IMG/VR virus record: IMGVR_UViG_3300042867_000552
Coordinates: 1 to 20,909 of that record
Origin: a virus
Length of the DNA stretch: 20,909 nt
Strand: one strand, 5' to 3'
Numbering within the stretch: position 1 is the first letter of the stretch; each line of letters opens with the position of its first letter. Below are positions 5,638-14,215 of this stretch, piece after piece. A program made the position numbers and the translations under genes. The notes under the pieces were generated by a model that was not told the DNA's origin, ran no database searches, and saw only the letters and a list, made by a program, of their open reading frames with translations.

Positions 5638-6795
5638 ATGACAATCCAAAAACTAGTACAGATACTCCACGCTAGACCAGGTTACTTAAAGTCAGGTCCA
5701 AGTTATATAGCAAGAAAATTTAAGGTTAGTCTACAAGATGCTACCGCAGCTTTAAAAGCTGCAAGAGTAGATAGAAAACAAGTTAATAGAAAGGTTGTAA
5801 AGGTTGAGTTGTCCAATGATTCTGATAATGTTATAACCGAGTTCGAACAGTATTTAGATAAAAATGGTATTGACCACTCGATGGTTAATTCTGTTAAATA
5901 CTGGCAAAATATGAAAGGAGAACAAAGGTTCTCTGTAGTAACCAAAAGTGACAGAAGAGCAGAAGAGATTCAAAAAGACATTGAAGAGTTTGCGGCTAGT
6001 TATAGTCCTAAAGCTAGAGTAATAACTAAAGGCAGAAGACCTGACTACAAAGTGAAGTCAACTTTAGAAATTTCTCTTCCCGATATTCACTATGGAAAGT
6101 TAACCGATATCACCTTAGAAGAAATGGAAAAACAATTCCTTGATACAATTGAGGACTTAGTTAATAAGGGAAGAGGTTTAAATATTGAAAGAGTTCTGCT
6201 ACCAATCGGAAACGATGGAATGAATACAGATGGCATGAGAATGGCTACAACAAAAGGCACTCCTCAGCATGATGTAATCGGATGGAAAGAATCATTTAAA
6301 GGTTACTGGACTTTAATAGTTAGAGCAGTAGATTTCTTAAAAGATGTAGCTCCAGTTGATATAATTGTTGTATCGGGGAACCATGACTACGAAAGAATGT
6401 TTTATGCCGGAGATGTTTTAGCAGGTTGGTATCGTAATGATCCAAATGTTTCTGTAGACAACTCCACAATGCCTAGAAAATATTATAAGTACGGAAAAAA
6501 CATGATAATGTTTACTCATGGAGATAATGAGAAGCCTTCTGATATGCCACTAATAATGGCTACCGAGCAACCGGAAATGTTTGCGTCAACTGAGTTTAGA
6601 GAAGCTCATTGTGGTCATTACCATAAAGAACAAGTAAACGAATACCGAGGTGTTAAGGTGAGATTCCTCCCTTCAATATGTGCGTTAGATGAATGGCATA
6701 AAAAAATGGGTTACCAGGCGTTAAGAACAGCCCAGGCGTTTATTTGGAATCATGACGAGGGTCTTGAAGGATATTTACAAAGCAATGTTAGATAA
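5638..6795 (+). CDS. Calcineurin-like metallophosphoesterase with N-terminal helix-turn-helix
   Basis: A 385-residue dimetal phosphoesterase. The visible metal motifs are LPDIHYG (D149, H151), IGNDGMNTDG (N192, D193; a variant of GDxxD), VSGNHDYE (G247-D250), FTHGDN (H294, D296) and HCGHYH (H327, H329). The set fits a working calcineurin-type site for hydrolysing phosphomonoesters, phosphodiesters or nucleotides. The first 45 residues resemble a helix-turn-helix (YIARKFKVSLQDATAALKAAR), so it may act on DNA or at DNA. A linker with a possible alpha/beta domain (50-130) precedes the catalytic core. It lies between SSB-like and GroES-like genes, before packaging genes; DNA repair, nuclease or nucleotide processing in late replication are possible. 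Family certain, substrate unknown. Confidence 0.88.
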   Translation: MTIQKLVQILHARPGYLKSGPSYIARKFKVSLQDATAALKAARVDRKQVNRKVVKVELSNDSDNVITEFEQYLDKNGIDHSMVNSVKYWQNMKGEQRFSVVTKSDRRAEEIQKDIEEFAASYSPKARVITKGRRPDYKVKSTLEISLPDIHYGKLTDITLEEMEKQFLDTIEDLVNKGRGLNIERVLLPIGNDGMNTDGMRMATTKGTPQHDVIGWKESFKGYWTLIVRAVDFLKDVAPVDIIVVSGNHDYERMFYAGDVLAGWYRNDPNVSVDNSTMPRKYYKYGKNMIMFTHGDNEKPSDMPLIMATEQPEMFASTEFREAHCGHYHKEQVNEYRGVKVRFLPSICALDEWHKKMGYQALRTAQAFIWNHDEGLEGYLQSNVR

Positions 6796-6799
6796 AATT

Positions 6800-6901
6800 A
6801 TGAATTTATACATTTTGTCATTTGATACTGCCTATGCGACAGAAAAAAAGAGAGGGGCAATGTTATTGCTCGCCAAGTTTACACAAGTACGAGATCACTA
6901 A
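6800..6901 (+). CDS. Possible 33-residue small protein
   Basis: An ATG four bases after the phosphoesterase stop opens a 33-codon frame beginning MNLYILSFDTAYATEK and containing a hydrophobic piece (GAMLLLAKF, residues 20-28). The TAA at 6899-6901 lies three bases before a hairpin that looks like a terminator, so the ORF fits neatly between a gene and a transcript end. It has no recognisable family. The same stretch can fold into a seven-pair hairpin (6855-6861 with 6865-6871), so a non-coding or regulatory explanation is also open. Confidence 0.35.
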   Translation: MNLYILSFDTAYATEKKRGAMLLLAKFTQVRDH

Positions 6902-6904
6902 CAA

Positions 6905-6930
6905 AAAATGGGAACCGTTGTCCCCATTTT
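6905..6930 (+). terminator. Candidate terminator before the GroES-like gene
   Basis: AAAATGGG (6905-6912) pairs perfectly with CCCATTTT (6923-6930) across a ten-base loop. The T run is within the stem and there is no further T tract, so it is a weaker terminator than the one at 5215. Because the arms are complementary AAAA/TTTT, it might also work on the minus strand. Confidence 0.5.
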
Positions 6931-7033
6931 CTGCACACAAATAAAGAACACAATAACAAAAATCAAGCATCAGAACGATGCCGTACAAAAGTACATCAAT
7001 TCACACACAAAAAATACACTTAATATTTTCAAA
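6931..7033 (+). promoter_or_regulatory. A/C-rich leader of the GroES-like gene
   Basis: About 100 bases with mostly A and C, few G, and little structure except GTAC-AAAA-GTAC (6983-6994). I found no TAnnTTTG element in it. It resembles the unstructured A-rich leaders that help translation in Bacteroidota, where Shine-Dalgarno pairing is weak. Confidence 0.35.
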
Positions 7034-7660
7034 ATGAAGTATTTGAATTATTTGCCAGTAGTTATGAAGTCAAAAGATCATCTCGCTGATGGAGTTGATA
7101 TTGGAGATAAAAGAATTCACATGGTTATTAGAATAGCTTCCGAGGAGGCTGACTATTGGACAAACACAGATTGTGTTGTTTTTGAAGACTTTGGTAAGTG
7201 GAAAAAAGGAGACGAGGTGTTTGTTAAATACGTTGAGATTAGAGAAGTTGTTGGGGCATATAGCGAGGGAAAAAACAAGCGTGTTATTGATGTTGGTAAT
7301 CAGGAAGTTTTATTAGTTAGACCCGACCTTGTGTATTTAACGATGAGAGATGGTGAATTCATTCCTCAAGATGGATGGTGTTTAATTAAAAGAGTTCTTG
7401 AGAAACCTAAGACATCTTTACTTATTGTGCCAGAAATGTATGACGAGAAGTATAAAGAAAATGAGTGGGAAATAATTGCCGTTGGTGGACCTTCTCCTGA
7501 AAGTGAGCGTGCATACGGAAAGGATGCCTTACCTCCTATAGGTAAAATTATATTAGGAAAGGATAGTGCTGGAATTCCATTAGAGGCAGGACTAAACAAA
7601 AAGTTGAAAGAAGAGTATCATCTTATCAGACACAATGAAATATTAGCGTATGAAGTTTGA
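7034..7660 (+). CDS. GroES-like co-chaperonin, apparently two tandem domains
   Basis: Likely helps the host GroEL fold the capsid protein, as T4 gp31 does. The C-terminal half (residues 108-208) follows GroES: FIPQDGWCLIKRVLE, a loop with the hydrophobic group SLLIV (128-132) like the IVL of the GroES mobile loop, the strand EWEIIAVGG (144-152), PPIGKIILG (167-175), and an end EYHLIRHNEILAYEV resembling GroES EEVLIMSESDILAIVE. The N-terminal half ends with a similar series: KKGDEVFVKY (58-66) and QEVLLVRPDLVYLTM (90-104). It therefore looks like a duplication. I start it at 7034; an upstream ATG at 6908 would place the terminator-like hairpin in the coding region. Its end overlaps the next gene. 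The GroES-like call is by eye and moderately firm. Confidence 0.7.
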   Translation: MKYLNYLPVVMKSKDHLADGVDIGDKRIHMVIRIASEEADYWTNTDCVVFEDFGKWKKGDEVFVKYVEIREVVGAYSEGKNKRVIDVGNQEVLLVRPDLVYLTMRDGEFIPQDGWCLIKRVLEKPKTSLLIVPEMYDEKYKENEWEIIAVGGPSPESERAYGKDALPPIGKIILGKDSAGIPLEAGLNKKLKEEYHLIRHNEILAYEV

Positions 7661-8315
7661 ACATAATGAGTTTAACAAACTAAAATACCCGATTCATAAA
7701 ATACCATTAGGCACACCTGTGCTTTTTGAGTTCTCTGACTTATCTAAGTTCTCCATAATATTTGCGGCAAACGATTTACCTAAGAAGTTAGATCCCGATA
7801 TTGTTATGCGGTACTTGATTTATATGTACGACTTAGGTTCTCCAGGTCAGGGTATTCCTGATTTGAAGAGAAGAAAAGTGTGGGCATTGCAATGTTTAAA
7901 CCTTGAGCCTCCATACGATGATGTGATTAAGGATATGCTCAACTGGAAAATTAAGGGGGTAAATAGAAGGGCAATATATTTCCTTATGTTGATGGGTGGT
8001 GAGCAATACATGGTTTGGAAGTCTGCTGAAGAGGCTCTCTTGCGTTATACAGAATTAGAGATTAAATTAGAGGCTGAAGATGAAGTTGCTCAAGCTAAAA
8101 TAGTTCAGGCAGAAAAGACTCGAAGAGAAATTATTAATATGACCATGAGTCAAATTACAGCTTCAAAGACTCAATTCCTACAAGGTGAAAAGAGTAAGGA
8201 ACTAGAGGAAGAGTTGACCGAGTTTACTTTACTAGACTCTTTAGGCATAAGACCTGAAGAGTATATTCGTGAATTTGAACAAAATGGTGATGTATTCCCA
8301 GAGATAGATGCGTGA
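7650..8315 (+). CDS. Putative small terminase subunit (position-based)
   Basis: A 221-residue, largely helical protein that overlaps the large terminase start by 8 bases and the GroES-like stop by 11 bases. The middle (residues 45-125) has several helices with basic positions (PDLKRRKVWALQCL; KIKGVNRRAIYFLML). Residues 125-190 form a long charged helix that may be a coiled coil (LEIKLEAEDEVAQAKIVQAE), and the C-terminus is acidic. DNA-binding helices followed by a coiled coil just before the large terminase fits a small terminase, which recognises the packaging site and assembles as a ring. No clear family motif confirms it; an alternative is a head assembly or terminase accessory protein. 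Confidence 0.45.
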   Translation: MKFEHNEFNKLKYPIHKIPLGTPVLFEFSDLSKFSIIFAANDLPKKLDPDIVMRYLIYMYDLGSPGQGIPDLKRRKVWALQCLNLEPPYDDVIKDMLNWKIKGVNRRAIYFLMLMGGEQYMVWKSAEEALLRYTELEIKLEAEDEVAQAKIVQAEKTRREIINMTMSQITASKTQFLQGEKSKELEEELTEFTLLDSLGIRPEEYIREFEQNGDVFPEIDA

Positions 8316-10716
8316 AGTAAAATATAAATACAACCGACCCGAAGAGTTCATTGTTGTTAATAACGATGATGAGGACTTGTACCCAACAAAAATAAAAGTC
8401 CCCACTCTTGAGGAGTATTATAAATTACCTTACGAAGAGGCAATAAAAAAAGTTGAAGGGTATGGACTTCCTCCCGAAAAGCAGAAGTTTACATACCAGG
8501 ATATGCCGTCAAAGTTAGTAGAGATTGAATCTATTATCCGTAGAAAGAAACAGATGAAGCCTAAGGATGTTGTGAAGTTAGAGGATATTGATGAGGAGTT
8601 ATTTAACGATGTTTCCCATTATTCAAAAGAAATAAATTGGATTAAGAGACAAATCAAAAGGCACTACAAGGGTTATTTCTTTTTCAATAATGGCACCCCA
8701 ACATATATGCCTGGGTGTCAGTACACATATCTAAACTATTGGCCAATTGGTAACGGAAGAAATACAAAGGGATTAGCGGAATATAGAGACAGGGATAGGA
8801 AGTGGTTCTTGACTGTTATGTATGCGTACACAACGCAAGAGGCTTTCTATAAGTTTAAGGTTGTTTACCTTGAAAAGAAAAAGAGTTATGTTCGTTATTT
8901 CAATATGCAAAAAAGTGTGGATGAGTTTAAAGAAAAGCATCCTGATTGTTATGTAGAAAAAGGAGAGTACACGATAGACACAGGCGAGAGAACAACTTAC
9001 GGAGTAATCTACCCAAAACACCGAAGAGAGGGGGCAACCTCTCGTGCAGGTTTTATGAATTGGTATGTGACGGCAACCCTAGGTATACAAAGATTTGGAG
9101 GTATACAGAGTATGTCCGACTACCACTCTACTCAAGTGTTTGTGGACCACATTGCAAAGCGTCTCCGTAGAATGCCCTTCTTCTTTAAATTAATGACTGA
9201 AGGATCTTCTGTTCCAAAGGAAGCGATACAATTTACAGCACCTGCAAATAGAACGGCAGGCGGTGTTGGAACAACTTCTCTACCTCCACACGAGGGTTGG
9301 ATAAATCACCGACCATCTGGAGAGAGAGCTTATGACATGGAAAAACTTCACTTTATTCACCACGATGAGGTTGGAAAGATTGACCCCAAAGCAGGTATTA
9401 ACATTAATGTTGTTGATAGATGGAGAGTTGTTATGAAGTGTCTCGCACAGGGACCATACATTCATGGCATCGGTCTCCTCACCTCGACATTAGGTGAGAT
9501 GGAAAAGGGTGGTGGTGAGCAAATGAAAAAACTTATTTTAGGATCTCGCTTTAACGAAAGGAACGACAACGGGCAAACAATGACAGGACTTCTCACTCTA
9601 TTCTTTCCTGCCCATGATGGTTTGGATGGTTTTATTGACGAGTTCGGAAACTCTATTATTGAAGACCCGGAGAAGCCAACAAAGAATGTTGATGGAAAAT
9701 TTGTTTCGATGGGAGCAAAAACTTATCTCCAAAATAAACGAAGAGCGTTTGAAATGAACGGAGACCAAACAGGGCTTATTGAAGAGATGCAAAACTTTCC
9801 AATGAACTTAAAGGAGTGCTTCATGTCAGCATCGAAAGACTCTTCTTTCCCTGTCCTCAAGATAAGAAAAAGAATTACAGAGTTGACTTTTGAAAAACAC
9901 AAAACTCGTAGGTACAACTTTGAGTGGGAAAATGGAAGATGCTCAAAAGTAAAACTTGTTGAAGATGATGAGGGTAAGTTTATCATCTCATATCTTCCTC
10001 CATCAGGGGCAAGAAACCTGAAAGAGTGGGACTCTGACTTAGAGTCTTGGAAGCCAGCTTGGACTGTTATGAGTAAGTTTGTGATGGGGGCTGACCCTGC
10101 TAAATACGAATCCCATGAAGTAAGCGGTAAGAAAAAGTCTTACAACGCAGGCGCAATGTATTACAAGAAAGATGATCACCTTGACGGAGATACAGGTCTG
10201 CTTATTAAGCCAAGAGGAATGTGGGCATCCGATAAGTTTGTCCTCACTTATAAACAAAGAGATGTTGGAAGAGAGGAATATTGCGATGATATGGCAAAGG
10301 CTTGTATGTTTTTTGGCGCAATGTTATACCCCGAGATGAATATTACCTTCCTTTACGAAAAGTTTTTAGAGTGGGGTTTAAGAGGGTATCTCTTATACGA
10401 CATGGATGAAAATGGATTCAGAAAGCCACTTCCAGGAAGGATAACTACAGACGGCTCAAGTAATTCTGCAAAGCAAGACATCTTTGATTGTTGGGAACAT
10501 TACTTAAAAAATGGCGTTGAAGGAGAGAACCACATTGAGGTTTTAGAGGAGTGTGCTAACATTGACGGCAAGCAAGAAATGACAAAATACGATTTATTTG
10601 CTGCTGGAGGCTATGCACTTTTGGGAAGTAAGTCAGTTTACCCTAAATTTGTAGAATTAAATGAGCAGTCTATGAATATAGATTCAAAACTTTTTGATAC
10701 ATTTGATTATTATTAA
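8308..10716 (+). CDS. terL: Terminase large subunit
   Basis: The packaging motor, which pumps DNA into the prohead using ATP and cuts concatemers. The ATPase half (about residues 160-500) has a deviant Walker A, KHRREGATSRAG (237-248), lacking the usual GK[ST], a Walker B LHFIHHDEVG (347-356, D353, E354) and a coupling motif LLTSTLGE (390-397). The nuclease half has an RNase H-like acidic set: FVMGADPA (591-598, D595), PEMNITFLYEK (675-685, E676) and MTKYDLFAAG (758-767, D762). At 802 residues it is long for the family; the first 110 residues are an extra N-terminal region. The portal gene follows after three bases, as usual. The call rests on motifs plus context and is firm. Confidence 0.9.
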   Translation: MREVKYKYNRPEEFIVVNNDDEDLYPTKIKVPTLEEYYKLPYEEAIKKVEGYGLPPEKQKFTYQDMPSKLVEIESIIRRKKQMKPKDVVKLEDIDEELFNDVSHYSKEINWIKRQIKRHYKGYFFFNNGTPTYMPGCQYTYLNYWPIGNGRNTKGLAEYRDRDRKWFLTVMYAYTTQEAFYKFKVVYLEKKKSYVRYFNMQKSVDEFKEKHPDCYVEKGEYTIDTGERTTYGVIYPKHRREGATSRAGFMNWYVTATLGIQRFGGIQSMSDYHSTQVFVDHIAKRLRRMPFFFKLMTEGSSVPKEAIQFTAPANRTAGGVGTTSLPPHEGWINHRPSGERAYDMEKLHFIHHDEVGKIDPKAGININVVDRWRVVMKCLAQGPYIHGIGLLTSTLGEMEKGGGEQMKKLILGSRFNERNDNGQTMTGLLTLFFPAHDGLDGFIDEFGNSIIEDPEKPTKNVDGKFVSMGAKTYLQNKRRAFEMNGDQTGLIEEMQNFPMNLKECFMSASKDSSFPVLKIRKRITELTFEKHKTRRYNFEWENGRCSKVKLVEDDEGKFIISYLPPSGARNLKEWDSDLESWKPAWTVMSKFVMGADPAKYESHEVSGKKKSYNAGAMYYKKDDHLDGDTGLLIKPRGMWASDKFVLTYKQRDVGREEYCDDMAKACMFFGAMLYPEMNITFLYEKFLEWGLRGYLLYDMDENGFRKPLPGRITTDGSSNSAKQDIFDCWEHYLKNGVEGENHIEVLEECANIDGKQEMTKYDLFAAGGYALLGSKSVYPKFVELNEQSMNIDSKLFDTFDYY

Positions 10717-10719
10717 AGT

Positions 10720-13053
10720 ATGAGCGAATATACAATCTTGTGGCCAAAGGATGATATTGATCCTAAAAAGAAAGACAACAACTGGTTGTCTCAAATTGGC
10801 CGTGCCATTTTTTATCGTTACGAAAATAACAAAACTTATTTTGGCCGACAAGATATTGCTCGTTTATTTGAGATAAGAAACTACTCTGAAGGAAGACAAA
10901 ATCAACAGAAGTATATTGATATGTGGATTCAGCGAGGGGAAGAAAAGACAAGTCTATCAAGCCCTAACGCACAAGCTCAACGTATTCGTAGAAAAGGTTA
11001 CGCAAATATGAACTTTGAGATTTTCTCAATAGCACCTGAGTTAAAGAGAGTTATTCATTCTGTAATAGGTACTGATAATCAGCGTGTTCAAGTTGATTGT
11101 ATTAACCCGGAGATTAAAAATAAGAAAGCGTTAGATAAGGCAACCCTTTACGTTAAGTCGAAGATGGAGCCTTTAATGAAAGATTTAGGAATGCCGCAAG
11201 TTGGCGAGGGAGAGTTTCTACCTCAGAACCCTGGCGAGTTAGATGTATTCGAAAGTCTTGGTGGGTTTAAACAAAATTTAGAAATTACTTTAGAGAAGTT
11301 AATAGAGTTAGGTTTTACAAATAGTGATTGGGGAAAGATAGAGCGTCAGTTAAAAGATGATGCCATCAACTTCAACTTTATGGTTTGTAAAGACTACACA
11401 GACGCTCATACGGGCATGGCAAAGGTTAAGTATGTAGACGTAACTAAGTTTATTTGTGCTTGGACGGATGACTCTCAAGGAGACAATACCCCATTTGCAG
11501 GACACTTTGAAAAATATAGCATTCCTCAAATTAGAGACTTGCTCATCCAAAATGGATGGACTGAGGAGGATACCGAAAGACAAGTTAACAGAATTGCTAA
11601 GTGGGCGTTTGATTTAACTTATTCAAACGATAGATACGGATGGTCTTGGTATTGTCAAAGAGATACTATCACGGATCGTATGCGTTACGATGATTTCTTT
11701 GTGGACGTTCTTGAGTTCGAATATATTTCGAAGGATACTCAGTTCTACAAAAAGAAAGATCGTGATGGTATTCACACATTCTACTCAGACAAGTTTGGGG
11801 AATATGTAAATACAGATAAGAAGAAAACAGTTATTGTAGACGCTCACGTTATTTACGAGGGGTACTTTATCCCAGGAGCAAACATCACAGTAGGTGGTAA
11901 GCAGAAGAACATGAAGAGAGTGAGCAAGCAAAAGCCTCAAATCTCTTACCGCTTTGAAAGAGTACCGGGAAAGGCTATCACAGAAACAGCCATACCTATT
12001 TACGACTCTCTTCAAATCAATCATTTGAAATTACAAGCAGCAAAATTAGCTGCTGCTCCAAAGGGTATTGCGATTGACATCGGGGCATTAAACATTAATA
12101 GTATTGCAGGTTCGATGTACACCCCATTTGACCTTGTTCAAGTATATTCTCATACGGGTAATTTCTTTTACAGATCCTCTCTATTAGGAGGTAAGGTAAA
12201 TACAAATAAAACCTTTGACGAATTAGAGGGTGGTATAGGTAAACAATTATCCGAATGGATTTTAGCCTACCAACATGACGTGGAAAAATTACTACAGATT
12301 ACAGGAATCACTCCAACTATGGCAGGCTCTCCTGCAAAGGGTGATAAGTTGGTTGGTATTGCCGAGATGGAAGTTGAGGCGACTAACAATGCTCTTTGGC
12401 CACTACAGCAAGCATTAGAGCGTTTAAAGGTTAAGATGGGTCAGAACATTGCTTTGCGTGCTATGACAACAATGCGCTTTGACAGCGAAGTGAAGGACTA
12501 CTATGCGGAAGTATTTGGCAAAACATCAATCGATTACTTATTACCTGCGGCTGACTTTACGCTAGACGAGTTAGGTATATCCCTCAGCAACAAGATATCA
12601 GCGACTCAGAAGTTTAAAATTGCAGAAGCCGCTGAGACCGCATTAAAAGTTGGTCGTAACGGAATGCCTGAGATAGAACTCTCTGACTACACCATGATTC
12701 TTGAAATGTTGGAGAAGGGGCGTTTAAAAGAAGCAACTTGGTACTTGACATACAAGAGCAGTAAGAAACGTCAGTACAACGACCAGATGGCTGCTCAGAA
12801 CCAACAAGCACAGGCTCAATCTCTACAAGAGTTAGAGTTGATGAAGCAGAAAGGTGAGATGGAGTTAATGCAGATGAAGGCTAAGATAGAGGTTGAAAAA
12901 GAGGCAGCCCTCTCTAACATTAGAGTTAAAGAAAAACAAATGATTATTGCCGCTGAAACTCAAGGAACAATTGAGGAGATTAAAGCAGAGGCATACTTAC
13001 AAGAACAGACAGGTGCTGAAATCACAGGTAAGTTCCGTAAACCAAGCGCATAA
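10720..13053 (+). CDS. Portal protein
   Basis: Forms the dodecameric ring at the capsid vertex through which DNA passes. The 777-residue protein starts right after the large terminase and precedes the scaffold-like and capsid genes, the standard position. Residues 100-125 (ELKRVIHSVIGTDNQRVQV) and 410-470 (RFERVPGKAITETAIPIYDSL, then NHLKLQAAKLAAAPKG) have the portal clip/wing and stem pattern, and residues 525-560 (QITGITPTMAGSPAKGD) match the conserved region of Bacteroidota podovirus portals. The last 90 residues (690-765) are a long Gln/Glu/Lys-rich coiled coil, consistent with the barrel that extends into the capsid in podovirus portals. Identification is by context and pattern rather than by a single motif. 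Confidence 0.85.
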   Translation: MSEYTILWPKDDIDPKKKDNNWLSQIGRAIFYRYENNKTYFGRQDIARLFEIRNYSEGRQNQQKYIDMWIQRGEEKTSLSSPNAQAQRIRRKGYANMNFEIFSIAPELKRVIHSVIGTDNQRVQVDCINPEIKNKKALDKATLYVKSKMEPLMKDLGMPQVGEGEFLPQNPGELDVFESLGGFKQNLEITLEKLIELGFTNSDWGKIERQLKDDAINFNFMVCKDYTDAHTGMAKVKYVDVTKFICAWTDDSQGDNTPFAGHFEKYSIPQIRDLLIQNGWTEEDTERQVNRIAKWAFDLTYSNDRYGWSWYCQRDTITDRMRYDDFFVDVLEFEYISKDTQFYKKKDRDGIHTFYSDKFGEYVNTDKKKTVIVDAHVIYEGYFIPGANITVGGKQKNMKRVSKQKPQISYRFERVPGKAITETAIPIYDSLQINHLKLQAAKLAAAPKGIAIDIGALNINSIAGSMYTPFDLVQVYSHTGNFFYRSSLLGGKVNTNKTFDELEGGIGKQLSEWILAYQHDVEKLLQITGITPTMAGSPAKGDKLVGIAEMEVEATNNALWPLQQALERLKVKMGQNIALRAMTTMRFDSEVKDYYAEVFGKTSIDYLLPAADFTLDELGISLSNKISATQKFKIAEAAETALKVGRNGMPEIELSDYTMILEMLEKGRLKEATWYLTYKSSKKRQYNDQMAAQNQQAQAQSLQELELMKQKGEMELMQMKAKIEVEKEAALSNIRVKEKQMIIAAETQGTIEEIKAEAYLQEQTGAEITGKFRKPSA

Positions 13054-13071
13054 ACACAAAAACAACACATA

Positions 13072-14175
13072 ATGGAAAATCAAGAACAAGCTACGCCTAC
13101 AAGCATTTTTAGTGCCTTAGGTTTGGAGAACCCGACTCCTACACCGGTGGAAATTTCAGAAGAGCCAACGCCTTCTTTTGAGCCGACAGCAACTCCTGAT
13201 GGTGGTGAACCTGCTCCAATAGTAGACACTACTATTAACGATGACACCACCTTCAAGGCATCTGACCTAAGAGCAATTTTCGGAGACTTTGAGTCTATTG
13301 ATTCTATTAAACAAAAGTATTCTGGCTTTGAAGAAAGAGCAAAGAAATACGATGAGTTTGAGCCTTTAATATCTCAGCAGGAGAGTTTAATGAAAGAGTT
13401 AGAGTCTCCATTTGCAAACGAAAAACTCGCAGGGCTTAATTCATTTATCAGAAACACAGGAATTAACGACTTAGATGTTGCTAGTAAATTTGTTGGAAAA
13501 ACATCCGAAGAGATTAAACAAACTCCAATTCAAGTCATGGCACTTGCTCAAGTTATTCAAGAGCCAGACTTGTTAAACAATATGTCTTTTGAAGACCTAT
13601 GCGAGGCAATTGCAGACGAGAACAGCACTTACGCTGATGTTACTTTTGAAGACGCTCCAAAGGTGATGAAGATGAAAATTGGAAAAAACATTGCTATAGT
13701 CGAAGAAAAATTACAAAATATAGGACAGAATAAAGATTTTGTTGCATCTTTGCGTAACCAATATAACGAGTCTAAAGAGACTGTTGCGAAGGCGGTTCAG
13801 GAATGGAAGCCTACAATTGAAAAACTGACTGATTTGAAAGAGGTGGAGTATGACCTTGAGGGGTATAAAGTAAAGGCGCAGGTGTCTGCGGAGACCCGAA
13901 CTCAGCTCCAAAAAGAGATTACAAATATCATCGCTTCAAATCCATCTTTACCAGATGACCAAAGTATTGAGCTTATAAACACATATGTTCGGAGCCGAAT
14001 AGAAAATTTAGAAGCAGCCAATATTTATAAATCTCTTATATCAGCCGCTAAAGGGGAGGCCCTTGAAAAATCGGTTAAAGAGTTTCATAACGGATCGTCT
14101 GTTGCTAGACCGGAAAAGCAGGGTGGAACTAATGAGAAGAGTCAATTGTTGCAATACTTCGAAGGACAGATTTAA
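13072..14175 (+). CDS. Capsid scaffolding-like protein
   Basis: Likely guides assembly of the major capsid protein and is then removed or retained in the prohead. It is an acidic 367-residue protein between portal and capsid genes, the usual position. The first 55 residues are Pro/Thr/Glu-rich and disordered (repeats of TPT, EPTP, APIV). Residues 60-370 are helical with several coiled-coil pieces (FEERAKKYDEFEPLISQQESLMKELE; TRTQLQKEITNIIASN; RIENLEAANIYKSLI). No protease motif is visible. The leader ACACAAAAACAACACATA is A/C-rich. Scaffold function is inferred from position and composition; a helical capsid accessory or cargo protein is an alternative. Confidence 0.7.
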   Translation: MENQEQATPTSIFSALGLENPTPTPVEISEEPTPSFEPTATPDGGEPAPIVDTTINDDTTFKASDLRAIFGDFESIDSIKQKYSGFEERAKKYDEFEPLISQQESLMKELESPFANEKLAGLNSFIRNTGINDLDVASKFVGKTSEEIKQTPIQVMALAQVIQEPDLLNNMSFEDLCEAIADENSTYADVTFEDAPKVMKMKIGKNIAIVEEKLQNIGQNKDFVASLRNQYNESKETVAKAVQEWKPTIEKLTDLKEVEYDLEGYKVKAQVSAETRTQLQKEITNIIASNPSLPDDQSIELINTYVRSRIENLEAANIYKSLISAAKGEALEKSVKEFHNGSSVARPEKQGGTNEKSQLLQYFEGQI

Positions 14176-14215
14176 GGAAAAAATAAATTTTTTTATTAAT
14201 TAATACTTTACCAAA

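Noticed and set aside
6908-7033. Longer start (ATG at 6908) for the GroES-like gene
   Set aside because: The added residues come from a terminator-like hairpin and a low-G A/C-rich leader; the GroES-like pattern begins after 7034.
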